A stretch of DNA of 64,000 nucleotides. Source: Candidatus Zipacnadia bacterium (lineage in GTDB: Bacteria; Armatimonadota; Zipacnadia; Zipacnadales; UBA5352). The notes beneath the pieces are model-generated. The model had not been told where the DNA came from. It was given only the letters and a program-made list of their open reading frames with translations, and searched no databases. Shown piece after piece: positions 11,648 through 22,749 of the stretch (its first letter is position 1; every line of letters begins with the position of its first letter). The stretch is taken from contig JALGSW010000011.1 in the NCBI GenBank assembly GCA_029821635.1, positions 1 to 64,000 of the forward strand, in the 5' to 3' direction. The translations under genes and the position numbers were made by a program.

Positions 11648-13259
11648 GCGCCCGGCCGCGCGCGAGCTTGCACCCGGCGGGCTGATGTCCACGCTCGACG
11701 ACGTCTCCGCCGCGCTCGATCAGTCTCTCCGCGGCCGCGACGGCCTCGTCCTCGAGGAGGTGGGTGTCACCACGCGCGTCGGCCAGGGCATCGCGCGCGT
11801 CCGCGGACTGCCGAACGTGCGCTCTGAGGAACTGGTGCGCTTCTCCAATGTGCGCGGGAGCGCGCGCGGCAGCGCCCTGATGGGCCTGACCTTCACGCTC
11901 TCCGAGGACGAGGTCGGCGTGATCCTGCTCGGCGAGGGTGAGGGGCTCAGCGCCGGTGCGGAAGTGCGCCGCACCGGTCGCGTGATCGACGTGCCGGTCG
12001 GGGAGCAGCTCCTCGGGCGCGTGGTCAACGCCCTCGGCGAGCCGCTCGACGGCCGCGGGCCGGTTCGCACCTGGACCCGACGGCCGATCGAGCGCGAGGT
12101 GCCGCCGATCACGGACCGCGCGCCGGTCACCGTGCCGCTGCAGACCGGTCTCAAGGCAATCGACGCGCTCATCCCCATCGGCCTTGGGCAGCGCGAGCTG
12201 ATCGTCGGCGACCGGCAGACCGGCAAGACCGCCGTCGCCATCGACACGGTCATCAACCAGCGCCACACGAACGTCGTCTGCGTCTACTGCGCCATCGGCC
12301 GGCGCAGCGACAGCACCGCACGGGTCATCGCCGACCTGCGCAAGCACGGGGCGCTCGACTACACCGTCGTCGTGGTCGCGTCCGGCGAGGACGCGCCGGG
12401 GCTGCAGTACATCGCACCCTACGCCGCCACCACGATGGCTGAGTTCTTCATGGAACGGGGCGGCGACGCGCTCGTGATCTACGACGACCTGAGCCAGCAC
12501 GCGAAAGCCTACCGCGAGGTCTCCCTGCTGCTTCGCCGCCCGCCGGGACGCGAAGCCTACCCGGGCGACATCTTCTTCATCCACTCGCGCCTGCTCGAGC
12601 GCGCCACCCACCTGCTCCCCGCCCTTGGCGGCGGCTCGATGACTTCCCTGCCGATCGTCGAGACAGAGGCGCAGAACATCTCGGCATACATCCCGACGAA
12701 CCTGATCTCCATCACCGACGGACAGGTCTACCTCAATCCCGAGCTCTTCCAGCGCGGCATCCTGCCGCCAATCGACATCGGCGAGTCGGTCTCGCGCGTC
12801 GGCGGCAAGACCCAGTTGCCCGCCTACCGCGCCGTCGCGGGCGACCTGCGGCTGCAGTACACGCAGTTTGAGGAGCTGGAGCAATTCGCGCGCTTCGGCA
12901 CGCGCCTCGACGACGACACGAAGACCAAGCTCACCCGCGGTCGGCGCGTGCGGGAGGCGCTCCAGCAGCCGCAGTACGAGCCGATCCCGGTCGAGGAGCA
13001 GATCGCGGTGCTGCTCGCCGCCAGCCAGGGCGTATTCGATGAGATTGGGCCCGAGGAGGTCGAGCGCGCGGCGGGCCGCGTCCGGCGCGCGATGGTCGAA
13101 CGCCTGCCCGAGCTGTGCGAGCAGATACGCGCGGGCGAGCCGCTCAGCGACGAGGACCTCGAGGAGATCGAGACCACCGCGCGCCAGGCCGTCTTCCTCG
13201 AGCTTGCCGATGACGGCGCCGATGAGGCCGCAGGCGGGGGCAGCGATGGAGACAATTGA
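11640..13259 (+). CDS. atpA: N-type ATPase subunit alpha
   Basis: [63 protein letters not shown] at 11640 overlaps atpF stop. The listed ORF start at 11094 is out-of-frame read-through of atpF. Confidence 0.94.
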   Translation: MSERPAARELAPGGLMSTLDDVSAALDQSLRGRDGLVLEEVGVTTRVGQGIARVRGLPNVRSEELVRFSNVRGSARGSALMGLTFTLSEDEVGVILLGEGEGLSAGAEVRRTGRVIDVPVGEQLLGRVVNALGEPLDGRGPVRTWTRRPIEREVPPITDRAPVTVPLQTGLKAIDALIPIGLGQRELIVGDRQTGKTAVAIDTVINQRHTNVVCVYCAIGRRSDSTARVIADLRKHGALDYTVVVVASGEDAPGLQYIAPYAATTMAEFFMERGGDALVIYDDLSQHAKAYREVSLLLRRPPGREAYPGDIFFIHSRLLERATHLLPALGGGSMTSLPIVETEAQNISAYIPTNLISITDGQVYLNPELFQRGILPPIDIGESVSRVGGKTQLPAYRAVAGDLRLQYTQFEELEQFARFGTRLDDDTKTKLTRGRRVREALQQPQYEPIPVEEQIAVLLAASQGVFDEIGPEEVERAAGRVRRAMVERLPELCEQIRAGEPLSDEDLEEIETTARQAVFLELADDGADEAAGGGSDGDN

Positions 13260-14148
13260 GGGCCTCCGCGCGCGCATCGGCACCGCCGAGAGCCTTCAGT
13301 CCGTCGTCTCGACGATGAAGACCCTCGCGGCGGTGAGCATCCAGCAGCTCGAGGGCGTCGTGCGCTCGATCGACGAATACAACCGCACCGTCGAGCTCGG
13401 ACTGCACGTCGTGCTGCGCAATCGGCCAGAGGGCGTGGAGCTGACCGATCCGGTCCTGAGCGACGATCTCGGTCTAATCATCTTCGGCTCCGACCAGGGC
13501 ATGTGCGGGCAGTTCAACGAGGACGTCGTCAGCCACGCGGTGGAGGACATGCACCAGGTCGGCGTCGAGGGCTGCGAGCGCGCGATCCTTTCCGTCGGCG
13601 CCCGCACCACCGCGCACATCGAAGCCGAGAGCATGAGCATCGATGACTACCTCGGCGCGCCCGCCTCCGCCGGCGCCATCGCGCCCGTGGTCGAACAGGT
13701 CGCGCTGCAGATCGAGCGCTGGCGCGCCGAGCGTGGCTTCGACCGCATCTTCATCTACTACAACCAGCGCGTCTCGACCGGCCGCTACCGCCCGACCACC
13801 CACCGGCTGCTGCCCATCGACCAGGCGTGGCTGGAGCGCATCGGCGGGCGCCACTGGCCCACGAAGGTCCTCCCGCAGATCCACATGAACTGGCGCGAGC
13901 TGCTCTCTGAGCTGCTCCAGCAGCACATCCTCGTGGTGCTCTACCGCGCCGCCGTACACTCAATGATGAGCGAGCACACCGCGCGGATGCAGTCGATGCA
14001 GGCGGCCGAGCAGAACATCGACGAGCGGTTGGAGGAGCTGCGGTCCAGCTTCCGCCAGACGCGTCAGACCTCGATCACCGCCGAGCTGCTGGACATCGTC
14101 TCAGGCTTCGAGACACTGACGGGCCCCGACCAATCCACCTCCCACTGA
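13246..14148 (+). CDS. atpG: N-type ATPase subunit gamma
   Basis: [36 protein letters not shown]...; last gene of operon, overlapping atpA. Confidence 0.92.
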   Translation: METIEGLRARIGTAESLQSVVSTMKTLAAVSIQQLEGVVRSIDEYNRTVELGLHVVLRNRPEGVELTDPVLSDDLGLIIFGSDQGMCGQFNEDVVSHAVEDMHQVGVEGCERAILSVGARTTAHIEAESMSIDDYLGAPASAGAIAPVVEQVALQIERWRAERGFDRIFIYYNQRVSTGRYRPTTHRLLPIDQAWLERIGGRHWPTKVLPQIHMNWRELLSELLQQHILVVLYRAAVHSMMSEHTARMQSMQAAEQNIDERLEELRSSFRQTRQTSITAELLDIVSGFETLTGPDQSTSH

Positions 14149-14190
14149 CACCGAATTGTGATATATAGAGGCGCCATTGCGGCAAGGCAA

Positions 14191-14219
14191 TTGCTATTCT
14201 GCGGGGAATTTGCTAAACT
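14191..14219 (+). promoter_or_regulatory. Candidate sigma70-type promoter for the sigma factor gene
   Basis: TTGCTA (14191-14196), 17-nt spacer, TAAACT (14214-14219). Confidence 0.5.
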
Positions 14220-14292
14220 GACACATGCGCACATAATCGACAGCAGCGGAGGAGAGACGCTCTCCTCATCCACGTGCACCCTTGATTGCCCC

Positions 14293-14922
14293 ATGAGCGA
14301 CAAGCGCAGCGATGAAGACCGGCTGGTGGCGCGCGCTGCAAGCTGCGACGATGACGCGTTCTGCGCACTCCGCGACCGCTATCGGCAGCATCTGCGCGTT
14401 TTGATCGCCCGCTACGCTCCCACTCCGGCCGACCTCGAAGACATCTACTCGGAGATCATCGCGAGACTCCTTGCCGACAATAAGCGCGCGCTCCGCAACT
14501 GGGAGCCGACCGCGCCTTTCGCCGCGTACCTCACGACCATCGCGGTCCGCCACTGCCTCAACTGGCTCGACCGAAACTCGCGCCACCCGCGCACGGTCGT
14601 GCTCTCAGCGGGTGGCGGCGATGCGGACGAGCGCGAGATGCTCCAGGAGATGATCGAGGGCGATGAGGACGATCAGCCCGACCGGATCGTCGCCCGGCGC
14701 GCCCGCAGGGATGCCATGCATCGCGCGCTGATGGAGTTGACGGACAGCGACCGCCTCGTGCTGGCGCTGCGCTTCGATCAGGGCATGACCGGCCCGGAGA
14801 CCGGGCGCGCACTGGGGATCGCCTCCGGTGCGGCTCGCCAGCGCATCTTCAGGGCCCTCCGCCGCCTCGCGATCGTGCTCGCGGAGCGTGATGAGGACGA
14901 ATTCCTCCTCACCGGCCGGTAA
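14293..14922 (+). CDS. RNA polymerase sigma factor, ECF-type sigma-70 family
   Basis: Region 2 (DLEDIYSEIIARLLADNKRALRNWEPTAPFAAYLTTIAVRHCLNWL) and region 4 (LVLALRFDQGMTGPETGRALGIASGAARQRIFRALRRL). Confidence 0.88.
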   Translation: MSDKRSDEDRLVARAASCDDDAFCALRDRYRQHLRVLIARYAPTPADLEDIYSEIIARLLADNKRALRNWEPTAPFAAYLTTIAVRHCLNWLDRNSRHPRTVVLSAGGGDADEREMLQEMIEGDEDDQPDRIVARRARRDAMHRALMELTDSDRLVLALRFDQGMTGPETGRALGIASGAARQRIFRALRRLAIVLAERDEDEFLLTGR

Positions 14923-14956
14923 CGGCGTACGACTCCCGCGTGTTAAGTAGACGGGA

Positions 14957-15646
14957 ATGGCCATGCAGGAATGTGATGCCCTCAACAGGTACGTTGCCCA
15001 CCTTGAGGCGTCCGACGGCGCGGAAGAGCCGGAGGAGGACCTGCTCGCACACCTCGAGCACTGCGAGCATTGCCGCGCGGAGCTGGGGCGCGTCCGCCGT
15101 GCGGCCGCCTCCGTGCTCTCCTACCACTTCGACGACCACGCAGATGCGCCACATCTGAGCGACCTCGACCTCGCGATCTTTGTCGCCCACGGCCTCGACG
15201 CGCCCAACGCCGACGACGCGGTGACGCACCTCGCAAGCTGCCGCGAGTGCCGCCGGCAGTTCCGCCAGGTCCGGCGGCTGTTGGAGCAGCATGAGGACCT
15301 GATCTACGGCGACGCGCCCCGCTCCACCATGCCCGACCGCTCGTTCGCGGACCAGGTGCGCCTCGTCTTCAGCGACCCCGCACGTGTCGCACGCGTGGTC
15401 AGCGGCTTCCTCGCATGGATCCTCGAGTGGGCGATGCTCGTCGTGGTGGTCTTCCAGGTCGGCGTGGGCCACCTCGTGAACCCGAACGCCATCGGCATCA
15501 GCCCGGCCACCGAGTTCCTCGGCATCATGCCCCGGGCCCCGCTGCGCTTCTGGCTGATCACCGGAACCTGCATCGTGCTCGCACTCTTCTTCCGCTGGCT
15601 CGGCATCCAGCTCTATCACTCCGCCGTCGAGCAGGAACGGAGGTGA
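14957..15646 (+). CDS. Transmembrane anti-sigma factor with two zinc-binding HxxxCxxC motifs
   Basis: HLEHCEHC and HLASCREC motifs, C-terminal TM segments (EWAMLVVVVFQVGVGHLV; FWLITGTCIVLALFF); downstream of sigma gene. Confidence 0.8.
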   Translation: MAMQECDALNRYVAHLEASDGAEEPEEDLLAHLEHCEHCRAELGRVRRAAASVLSYHFDDHADAPHLSDLDLAIFVAHGLDAPNADDAVTHLASCRECRRQFRQVRRLLEQHEDLIYGDAPRSTMPDRSFADQVRLVFSDPARVARVVSGFLAWILEWAMLVVVVFQVGVGHLVNPNAIGISPATEFLGIMPRAPLRFWLITGTCIVLALFFRWLGIQLYHSAVEQERR

Positions 15647-15711
15647 CAACGGCGAAACGCCATTCTCCGGAGCGTTCGAGCTTCGAGGCAGTGGCGTGAG
15701 GAGATCGAGTG

Positions 15712-17910
15712 ATGGCACGAGGCCTGCTGGCGACCGCGGTGATCCTGATCGGCGTTTGCAGCGTGTTCGCGCAGGACGATCAGCCGTGGTACCGAACGCA
15801 GATCCCTGAAATTACCCCCGAACGCTGGACCGTGCCCGTCCCGCCGATCCCCGAGCCTCGCACCGTCACCCGCGATGACTACCTCGACTACATCACCCGC
15901 ACGTGGGAGACGCAACGCGAGTACTGGGTCGAACGCGCCGGCGACCCGGAGGTGAAGAACCAGTACACCTTCGCGCGCCGCGAAGCGTTCTTCTACCAGG
16001 TCACCGGCGACGACCAGCGCGCGCTCAACGCCATGCAGTTCATCCGCGGCGACCTCGCCTACTGGACCGAGGGCGCGGGCATCGAACGCCCCACCGGCTT
16101 CAACGTGCTCAAGCCCGCGCTCGACACGTGGAAATGGATCCGCGACTGCCCCGCGCTCACGCAGGACGATCACGACACCGCTCTGCAGTGGTTCCTCGCC
16201 ATCGAGGCGAAGGCGGCCAACTTCGAGTACGGTGCGATGAACCGATCCGCCGGCTGGGCGGTCGCGCGCGACATCCTCGCCCGCGAGTACCCCGACCTGC
16301 CCGGCAACGATGAGCGCCGCGAGTACGCCGACACCGTCTGGAGCGAGTGGTGGCCCTTCCGCGACACCGCCGAGAATGCCGAGGGCTACAACGGCCTGTG
16401 GCTCGCCTACGCGGTCGCCTGGGCCGAAGCGCGCGGCGTCGAGATCTGGGATGACCCGCAGTTCGAGACCCTCTGCTACCGCTTCCTCGACCAGGTCACG
16501 CCGATCGGCGTCATGACCGCCTACGGCGACGGCCCCGGCTTCAACTCCCACGTCGGCCACTGGATGCGTGTGCTGGAGGAGCTCGCGAGCGGCTTCGGCG
16601 ACGGGCGCGGGGGCGCACGCTTCCGCTGGGCCGCCAACCGCCTCTTCGACTGGACCGTCGCGCGCGAGGAGGCCATGCTGCAGTGGGGCAACATCAACTT
16701 CAACCTCGCGGATGACCTCATGCACGGCTGGCTGGCCGCCGACGACGCCATCACACCCGTCATGCCCGACACCGGCAGCGTCGTCACGATGCGCGGGCAG
16801 ATGGAGTTCATCCCGCGCGAGGAGCGCGCGGAGACCAGGCGCCACGACCGGCTCCTCGAGGGCGAGGTGCCGAATAAGCTGCTGATGCGCACCGGCTGGG
16901 CGCCCGATGACAGCTTCGCGCAGATCGAGCTGTGCCGGCCGATGGGCCACGGCCACAGCGACGTCGGCGGCATCTCCGCCTACGTGACGCAGGGCAGCGT
17001 CCTGCTCTCCGACACCCCCTACCTCGTCAAGGACCACCGCTGGCACAACTGCTTCACGATCGAACAGTGGCCGCAGCCCGAGGGCCGCTGGCGCTGGCGG
17101 GCCGATGAGTTCGCGGCGATGGCCACGAGCGTCGAGCGCTTCGACACCTCCGCGCTGGGCACGTTCGCGGACCTGCGCATCACCGACTACATGCAGCAGC
17201 CCGCGACCGTGCAGCGGAGCATCTTCATGCTCGGCGACGCGGGGCTGTGGATCGAGGACACGCTGCAGGCGACCGAGGGCTACCACGCGCGCTTCGGCCC
17301 GGCCTTCCAGACGGTCGCGATCTACGGCGAGCGCGGCAGCAACTGGGTCAACACCTGCGAGGTGACGGTGCCGGTCGCGTTCATCTGGGAGCTGCAGTAC
17401 ATGATGCAGTGGCCGAACCGCCCGTGGGACCTGCTCTTGTGGTTCGATCCGGCGAACGCCGCGGAGCTGGCGATCGAGGACGTGACGCAAGATGACACAC
17501 GCGCGGTCCCCGATCGGCCACTGATGAACAACTTCAAGTGGCGGGTCGCCTGGCGCGCTGAGGACGATCTGCTGCCCGACGCCCCGCGGACCTTCACGAG
17601 CGTGCTGGTGCCGCACGCGCCCACGGAGGACGCGTCGCCGATCGCCGACGGGATCGAGGCGATGGCGGGCGAGGGCTGGTCGGCCGTGCGCGTGCCCGAC
17701 GGCGATGGCCTGGTATGGGCGATCCGCAACAGCACCGGGGGGACGGTCGAGGTCGGCACGGTGACGACTGACGCGGAGCTGGCGATGATGCAGGTGCGCG
17801 ACGCCAGGGTCACGGGGTACTGGGTGGTCGAGGCAACGACGCTGACGGTCGGAGGGGAAACGATCTTCAGCGCGGCAGAGGCCACAACTGCCTGCGAGCA
17901 GGTTGAGTGA
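15712..17910 (+). CDS. Secreted heparinase II/III-like protein
   Basis: Signal peptide; MNRSAGWAVARDILAREYPDLPGN...GLWLAYAVAWAEARG...GDGPGFNSHVGHWMRVLEELA; GHGHSDVGGISAYVTQGSVLLSDTPYLVKDHRWHNCF. Confidence 0.6.
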   Translation: MARGLLATAVILIGVCSVFAQDDQPWYRTQIPEITPERWTVPVPPIPEPRTVTRDDYLDYITRTWETQREYWVERAGDPEVKNQYTFARREAFFYQVTGDDQRALNAMQFIRGDLAYWTEGAGIERPTGFNVLKPALDTWKWIRDCPALTQDDHDTALQWFLAIEAKAANFEYGAMNRSAGWAVARDILAREYPDLPGNDERREYADTVWSEWWPFRDTAENAEGYNGLWLAYAVAWAEARGVEIWDDPQFETLCYRFLDQVTPIGVMTAYGDGPGFNSHVGHWMRVLEELASGFGDGRGGARFRWAANRLFDWTVAREEAMLQWGNINFNLADDLMHGWLAADDAITPVMPDTGSVVTMRGQMEFIPREERAETRRHDRLLEGEVPNKLLMRTGWAPDDSFAQIELCRPMGHGHSDVGGISAYVTQGSVLLSDTPYLVKDHRWHNCFTIEQWPQPEGRWRWRADEFAAMATSVERFDTSALGTFADLRITDYMQQPATVQRSIFMLGDAGLWIEDTLQATEGYHARFGPAFQTVAIYGERGSNWVNTCEVTVPVAFIWELQYMMQWPNRPWDLLLWFDPANAAELAIEDVTQDDTRAVPDRPLMNNFKWRVAWRAEDDLLPDAPRTFTSVLVPHAPTEDASPIADGIEAMAGEGWSAVRVPDGDGLVWAIRNSTGGTVEVGTVTTDAELAMMQVRDARVTGYWVVEATTLTVGGETIFSAAEATTACEQVE

Positions 17911-17945
17911 CCAGCCGCCGCCACGCGAGCGCACAACAGGAGGCG

Positions 17946-19787
17946 ATGACGATGAGCCGAGCCGCCCGCGACCGTTCGCTGTTCGCGACGATAGCCGTGC
18001 TGGCGCTGACGGTTGTGCTGGCCGCGGCCCCCGTGGCCAACGCGGCTTTGTGCGCCGGGGTCGTCTATCTGGACGAGAACGCCAACGGACAGCGCGATGA
18101 GGGCGAGGTGGGCATGGAGGGCTGTACGGTCAGCGCGGATTGCCCGGCGGCGCCGCAGCCCGTCTTCGCAGTCTCGGGTGCAGATGGCGGCTACGAGTTG
18201 CAGCTTCCCGATGCCCCGGCGGTCATCTTCGTCGTCAACCCGTCAGAGACGTGGCCGACGGGCGACTGGTGGCACTACACCGCCGACGGTTCGGAGGGCG
18301 CCGACTTCGGCCTGCGCGCCGATGAGCAGCGCACGCCCTTCAACGTGGTGCATGGCACCGACATGCACATCACCCCCGCGACCGTGGACCGCTACGGCCT
18401 CTACCAGAAACACGTCGCGGAGCTGCCCATCGACGTCTCGCTCGTGATCCACACCGGCGACCTGGTCCTGGACACCAACCGCTCCAGCTCCGAGCAAGCC
18501 CGCGCGCTGTTCGAGCTCTACATCGAGTCCACGATGACCGGCGAGCCGCTCGGCGCGCCGGTACGCAACGTGATGGGCAACCACGAGGTCGTCGGACTGC
18601 GGCTGGAGGGCGTCCCGCTTGATGCCCCGGAGCAGGGCAAAGACCTCTACCGCCGCATGCTCGGGCCGACCACCTACGCCTTCGTCTACGCCGGCTATCA
18701 CATCATTGCGCTGGACGCGACGCGTATCGTCGATCGCAACTACAAGAGCGGACTGACAGACGCCTCAGCCGACTGGGCAGTGGCCTACCTGCAGCGCCTC
18801 GAGGAGGGAGCGCACATCGTGCTCGCCCTGCATGAGGGCTTCTGGGGCGAAGGGCCCGAGCAGCGGCTGCTGGCGGCCCTGGCCGACAAACGCCTGGCGA
18901 TCTCCATCTACGGCCACGCCCATGCCCGCCGCAACTACCCGTGGGGCGGTGCTCCCTACGTCATCGGCGGCGCGGTCTCCTACGCCTGGCTCGGGCTGGT
19001 GCCATTCCCGCCGCAGCCCTACGGCTACCACCTGATGCGCTTTGGCGCAGACGGGCTTGAGGATCGCATCTACCTCGACTGGGCTGAGGAACGCTCCTTC
19101 GACATTGTCTCGCCGCCACAGCCTGGAACCTACGGGGTATACGCGGGCGGCTTCCCGGGATACGTCAGTGGCGAGATCGAGGTTCAGGGCGTTATCAGTG
19201 ACCTCGATGATACCGTCGAAGAGATCACTGTCGCCGTGGAGGACGTCCGGGCCACCGCATCCATCACAGAGCGCACGCCGCTGAAGAAGCGGTTCACGGC
19301 GCCACTCGATCTGAGCGGACTGAGCGACGGCATTCGTGAGATCATCTTCACCGCACAGCACGGCGGCGAGGAGTGTGTAGAGGCTCAGCCGATCATGGTG
19401 ATCAACGGGACGCCCGAAGCCTTCGAGGCGACGCAGCCGGCGACGTTGACATTCCGGATCGTGGGCGGGCCGGGGGGCGGTCTGCAGGTGCTCTTCAACG
19501 ACGTCTCGCTGGCGGAGTTCTCCCCGGAGGACATGACGCAGCGGCAGGCTGAGCTTGAGGTGCCCGCCGACATCCTCAAGCGCCTGAACGTCATCACCTT
19601 CAAGGCGATGGGCGCCGCCGACGGCCTCGCGGTCACTCAGGTCTGGATGACCCACGAGGACCGCCGGTGGCGGGACGCGCGCTACTCACCGGCGGTCACG
19701 CAGATACTGCGCCCCGTCGAAGAAGACGGCCCCGCGCAATTCGTCGCGTACATCGACCTGCAGTACGACGGCACGTTCTCGCAGTAG
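17946..19787 (+). CDS. Secreted calcineurin-like phosphoesterase with N-terminal SdrD-B-like segment
   Basis: GTDMHI, VIHTGDLVLD, NVMGNHEVVG, ALHEGFW, YGHAHARRNY metallophosphatase blocks; GVVYLDENANGQRDEGEVGMEGCTVSA at N-terminus. Confidence 0.88.
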   Translation: MTMSRAARDRSLFATIAVLALTVVLAAAPVANAALCAGVVYLDENANGQRDEGEVGMEGCTVSADCPAAPQPVFAVSGADGGYELQLPDAPAVIFVVNPSETWPTGDWWHYTADGSEGADFGLRADEQRTPFNVVHGTDMHITPATVDRYGLYQKHVAELPIDVSLVIHTGDLVLDTNRSSSEQARALFELYIESTMTGEPLGAPVRNVMGNHEVVGLRLEGVPLDAPEQGKDLYRRMLGPTTYAFVYAGYHIIALDATRIVDRNYKSGLTDASADWAVAYLQRLEEGAHIVLALHEGFWGEGPEQRLLAALADKRLAISIYGHAHARRNYPWGGAPYVIGGAVSYAWLGLVPFPPQPYGYHLMRFGADGLEDRIYLDWAEERSFDIVSPPQPGTYGVYAGGFPGYVSGEIEVQGVISDLDDTVEEITVAVEDVRATASITERTPLKKRFTAPLDLSGLSDGIREIIFTAQHGGEECVEAQPIMVINGTPEAFEATQPATLTFRIVGGPGGGLQVLFNDVSLAEFSPEDMTQRQAELEVPADILKRLNVITFKAMGAADGLAVTQVWMTHEDRRWRDARYSPAVTQILRPVEEDGPAQFVAYIDLQYDGTFSQ

Positions 19788-19817
19788 TGAGCGCAGCCGC
19801 CGAAAGGAAGAGATGCC

Positions 19818-21062
19818 ATGCCGATCGACATGGACGCCGCCTTTCCGCGCTACACCGACAACGACCCGGCCGCTCCCATCTGGTGCATCACGCCCGAGGT
19901 CGACGGCTGCTTCCACCGCTTCTTCGACACCTCGCCGATCAGCCCGTCCGGCCGCTGGGTGGCACTGACCAGGCTCCCTGCTGAGGACCGCATGCCCGTG
20001 CCGGGCGAGCCCGCCGAGGTCGTGCTGATCGACCTCGAGACCGGCGGGTGGCAGGTCGCCGCGCAGACCCACGGCTGGGACACGCAGCTTGGCGCGCAGG
20101 TGCAGTGGGGCGCGAGCGACGACGAGCTGTTCTTCATCGACATGGACGTCGAGCACTGGATGCCCTTCGGCGTACGCATGAACCCCGCGACGGGCGAGCG
20201 CAGGGACCTCGACGGCCCGCTCTACATGGTCTCCCCGGACGGCAAGACCGCCGCCGGCCCGTGCCTGCGACGCACCCGCACCACCCAGAAGGGCTACGGC
20301 GTGGTCGTCCCGCCTGAAGCCATTGCGGTGAACAGCGGCGCGGTGGATGACGACGGCCTCTACATGACCGACACGCAGACCGGCGAGTCGCACCTGCTGG
20401 TGAGCTTCGCGCGCATCTTCGACGAGCTGCTCGACGCGGACGAGTACGGGGACGGCGACCTCTACGGCTTCCATGTCAAGTGGAACCTGCAGGGCACACG
20501 GCTGCAGTTCGTGGCGCGCTTCATCCCGAGGGGGCGGACGGACTGGGCATCGCGCCGGAACATGGTCGTGACTATGCGGCCGGATGGGAGTGAGCTGCGC
20601 CTCGCGATGCCCGGCGCTGTCTGGGCCCGCGGCGGCCACCACCCGAACTGGACGCCCGACGGCGAGCACGTGATGATGAACCTGAAGCTCGACGGCGAGA
20701 ACATGCGGCTCGTGCAGGTGCGCTACGATGGCACTGACCTGCGCACGATGCACGATGACCTCGTCGGCAGCGGTCACCCCGCGCTGCACCCGAACGAGCG
20801 CTCGGTCATCACCGACGAGTACGCGCATGGCGCGCTCGCGAACGAGGATGGCACCACGCCTCTGCGGCTACTGGACATCGTGGACGGGACGGAGACGCGC
20901 GTGGCGCTGATCCGCACGCAGCCCGACTACGAGGGCGACGAGAAGGTCCTGCGTGTCGATCCGCACCCGGCATGGAGCCCGGACTGGCGCTACGTGGCCT
21001 TCAACGCCTGCCCGAGCGGCAGGCGCGACGTGTTCGTGGCGGACCTGGGCGGACTGGTGTAG
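19818..21062 (+). CDS. WD40/TolB-like beta-propeller protein (oligogalacturonate lyase-like)
   Basis: Repeated propeller motifs (FDTSPISPSGRWVALTR, YMVSPDGKTAAG, HHPNWTPDGEHVMMNLKLDG, DPHPAWSPDWRYVAFN). Confidence 0.6.
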   Translation: MPIDMDAAFPRYTDNDPAAPIWCITPEVDGCFHRFFDTSPISPSGRWVALTRLPAEDRMPVPGEPAEVVLIDLETGGWQVAAQTHGWDTQLGAQVQWGASDDELFFIDMDVEHWMPFGVRMNPATGERRDLDGPLYMVSPDGKTAAGPCLRRTRTTQKGYGVVVPPEAIAVNSGAVDDDGLYMTDTQTGESHLLVSFARIFDELLDADEYGDGDLYGFHVKWNLQGTRLQFVARFIPRGRTDWASRRNMVVTMRPDGSELRLAMPGAVWARGGHHPNWTPDGEHVMMNLKLDGENMRLVQVRYDGTDLRTMHDDLVGSGHPALHPNERSVITDEYAHGALANEDGTTPLRLLDIVDGTETRVALIRTQPDYEGDEKVLRVDPHPAWSPDWRYVAFNACPSGRRDVFVADLGGLV

Positions 21063-21143
21063 AAGCCCTTAGCCGTTGACGTCGTGGCCCCGGCGCCTCG
21101 CCGGGGAGCCAGAGCAGGAGCGCTTATTGACGAGGTGATTGCA

Positions 21144-22547
21144 GTGCTGAAGATCGCGCTGATGGCGGTAATGGCGGTAATGTTCTTCACGTCGGTGAGC
21201 CGGGCGCAACTGGACGTGAGCGCGCTCGCGAATGCGTACCGGGAGTACGACCTCGGCCGCAACGAAGGCCTCGGCTCCTCGGACAACCCCAACTCCGGCG
21301 CACTGGGCTGGGGTGAGGGCGCGATTGTCGAGGACTACATGGCGCTGTGGGAGGTCACGGGCGACACCTACTGGCTCGGGAAGACGCGCGATCACTTCGC
21401 GCGGATCATGGCCAACGCCACCGATCCCGATGGCGACGGCTTCCTGAGCTGGCAGACCACGGGCTACTCCACCGCGGTCGCGTGGACCGAGCGGCTGCAC
21501 AACGTCTCCGACGCGGCTATCGAGCCGCCCTACCAGCAGAACAAGCGCAAGGGCGAGTTCGACAAGTGCACCGGACACACATACCTCATCGAGTTCCACG
21601 CAAGCTCAGAGGCCTTCCGCATCACGGACTTCACCACGCGCGAAGTCATTGCCGATGACGTGCCCTACGAGAGCGGCGCTGCGGTCGCGCTGATCGAGCC
21701 CTTCAAGGTCACGATCAGCGGGGAGACGCATCAGGGCGACCGCTTCCGTGTGCGAACCGTCGCCCCGGAGCCGGTTGAGTACACGGTGCATCAGGGCATG
21801 TTCGTCTACCCGGTGGCGCTGTTTATCGCAGCGGTGAAGGGCGATCCGGCGCTGCAGGGGGAGTTCGGCGAGGACGCCGAGCGCTTCCTCGCGTTCATCA
21901 ACACGAACCTGCTGGAGAAGAACGAGCGCGACTGGCTGGACATGGGCGAAGCGGGAGGCGCGTGGCGCTTCGAGCCGAAGATCACCGATCGCTACCCGAA
22001 CCGCATCATGCCACACAACCAGTACCTGGCGCTGGCGCGGGCGTGGCTGGTGCTCAAGGACATCGAGGGCGCCCATCCGCTCATGGCGCAGCGCGGGGAG
22101 CAGATGGCGCGGCAGTTCCGCACGTACCTGGAGCTCGATGAGGCGAACGACGCATGGTGCTGGCACTACTGGGACTGGATCGAGTACGGGCAGCCGGATC
22201 ACTCGAACTGGGAGGACACGGGCCACGGGCACATCGACGTGAGCTTCGCGATCGAGGCCGCGCGACGCGGCGTGGTCTTCACCGACGAGGACCTGCAGCG
22301 GATGGCGAACACCTGGCTGGAAGTCATGTGGAACGGGGACGAGGCGAAGCCGCTGTTCGCCGGCCGCGTGGCCGAAGACGAGAAGTTCGCGAAGTCGGCT
22401 CTCACGCGCGACTGGTGCCTGCTTGCGCAGTGGGACCGGCGAGCGTATGAGCTGGCGCTGACTGCCTACACCGCAGCCGGCCAGCCTGCCGCCAGCGCGC
22501 CGACGATGCTCCTGTGCGCCAGGCGGGCGGGGGCGGCTGGCGGATGA
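21144..22547 (+). CDS. Secreted alpha/alpha-toroid-like glycan-related protein
   Basis: Signal-like N-terminus then helical repeats (EDYMALWEVTGDTYWLGKTRDHFARIMANATDPDGDGFLSWQTTGYS). Confidence 0.5.
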   Translation: MLKIALMAVMAVMFFTSVSRAQLDVSALANAYREYDLGRNEGLGSSDNPNSGALGWGEGAIVEDYMALWEVTGDTYWLGKTRDHFARIMANATDPDGDGFLSWQTTGYSTAVAWTERLHNVSDAAIEPPYQQNKRKGEFDKCTGHTYLIEFHASSEAFRITDFTTREVIADDVPYESGAAVALIEPFKVTISGETHQGDRFRVRTVAPEPVEYTVHQGMFVYPVALFIAAVKGDPALQGEFGEDAERFLAFINTNLLEKNERDWLDMGEAGGAWRFEPKITDRYPNRIMPHNQYLALARAWLVLKDIEGAHPLMAQRGEQMARQFRTYLELDEANDAWCWHYWDWIEYGQPDHSNWEDTGHGHIDVSFAIEAARRGVVFTDEDLQRMANTWLEVMWNGDEAKPLFAGRVAEDEKFAKSALTRDWCLLAQWDRRAYELALTAYTAAGQPAASAPTMLLCARRAGAAGG

Positions 22548-22671
22548 TGCCAGACTCCGCGCCGCAGAACGGGTCCCTACCCATAGACACCTTCAGTTCG
22601 ACCATAAGGATTGCAGACATTCCGCCGAGATAGTCTGCGACCGCGCGAAGTATCCGCGTTCCTGGCGTGCT

Positions 22672-22699
22672 TATAATGCAGGAACTTATGTGGTATACT
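22672..22699 (+). promoter_or_regulatory. Candidate -10 elements
   Basis: Perfect TATAAT (22672-22677) and TATACT (22694-22699) in an AT-richer gap; no clear -35. Confidence 0.35.
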
Positions 22700-22749
22700 G
22701 CGAATGGGAGGCAGACAGGATGCCCGGCAAAGATGGGGAGGCCGCCAAC

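Noticed and set aside
11574-13283. 569-aa minus-strand ORF antisense to atpA
   Set aside because: Shadow of the alpha-subunit coding frame; no recognisable domain.
15616-17934. 772-aa minus-strand ORF
   Set aside because: Shadow of the heparinase-like gene on plus; composition artefact.
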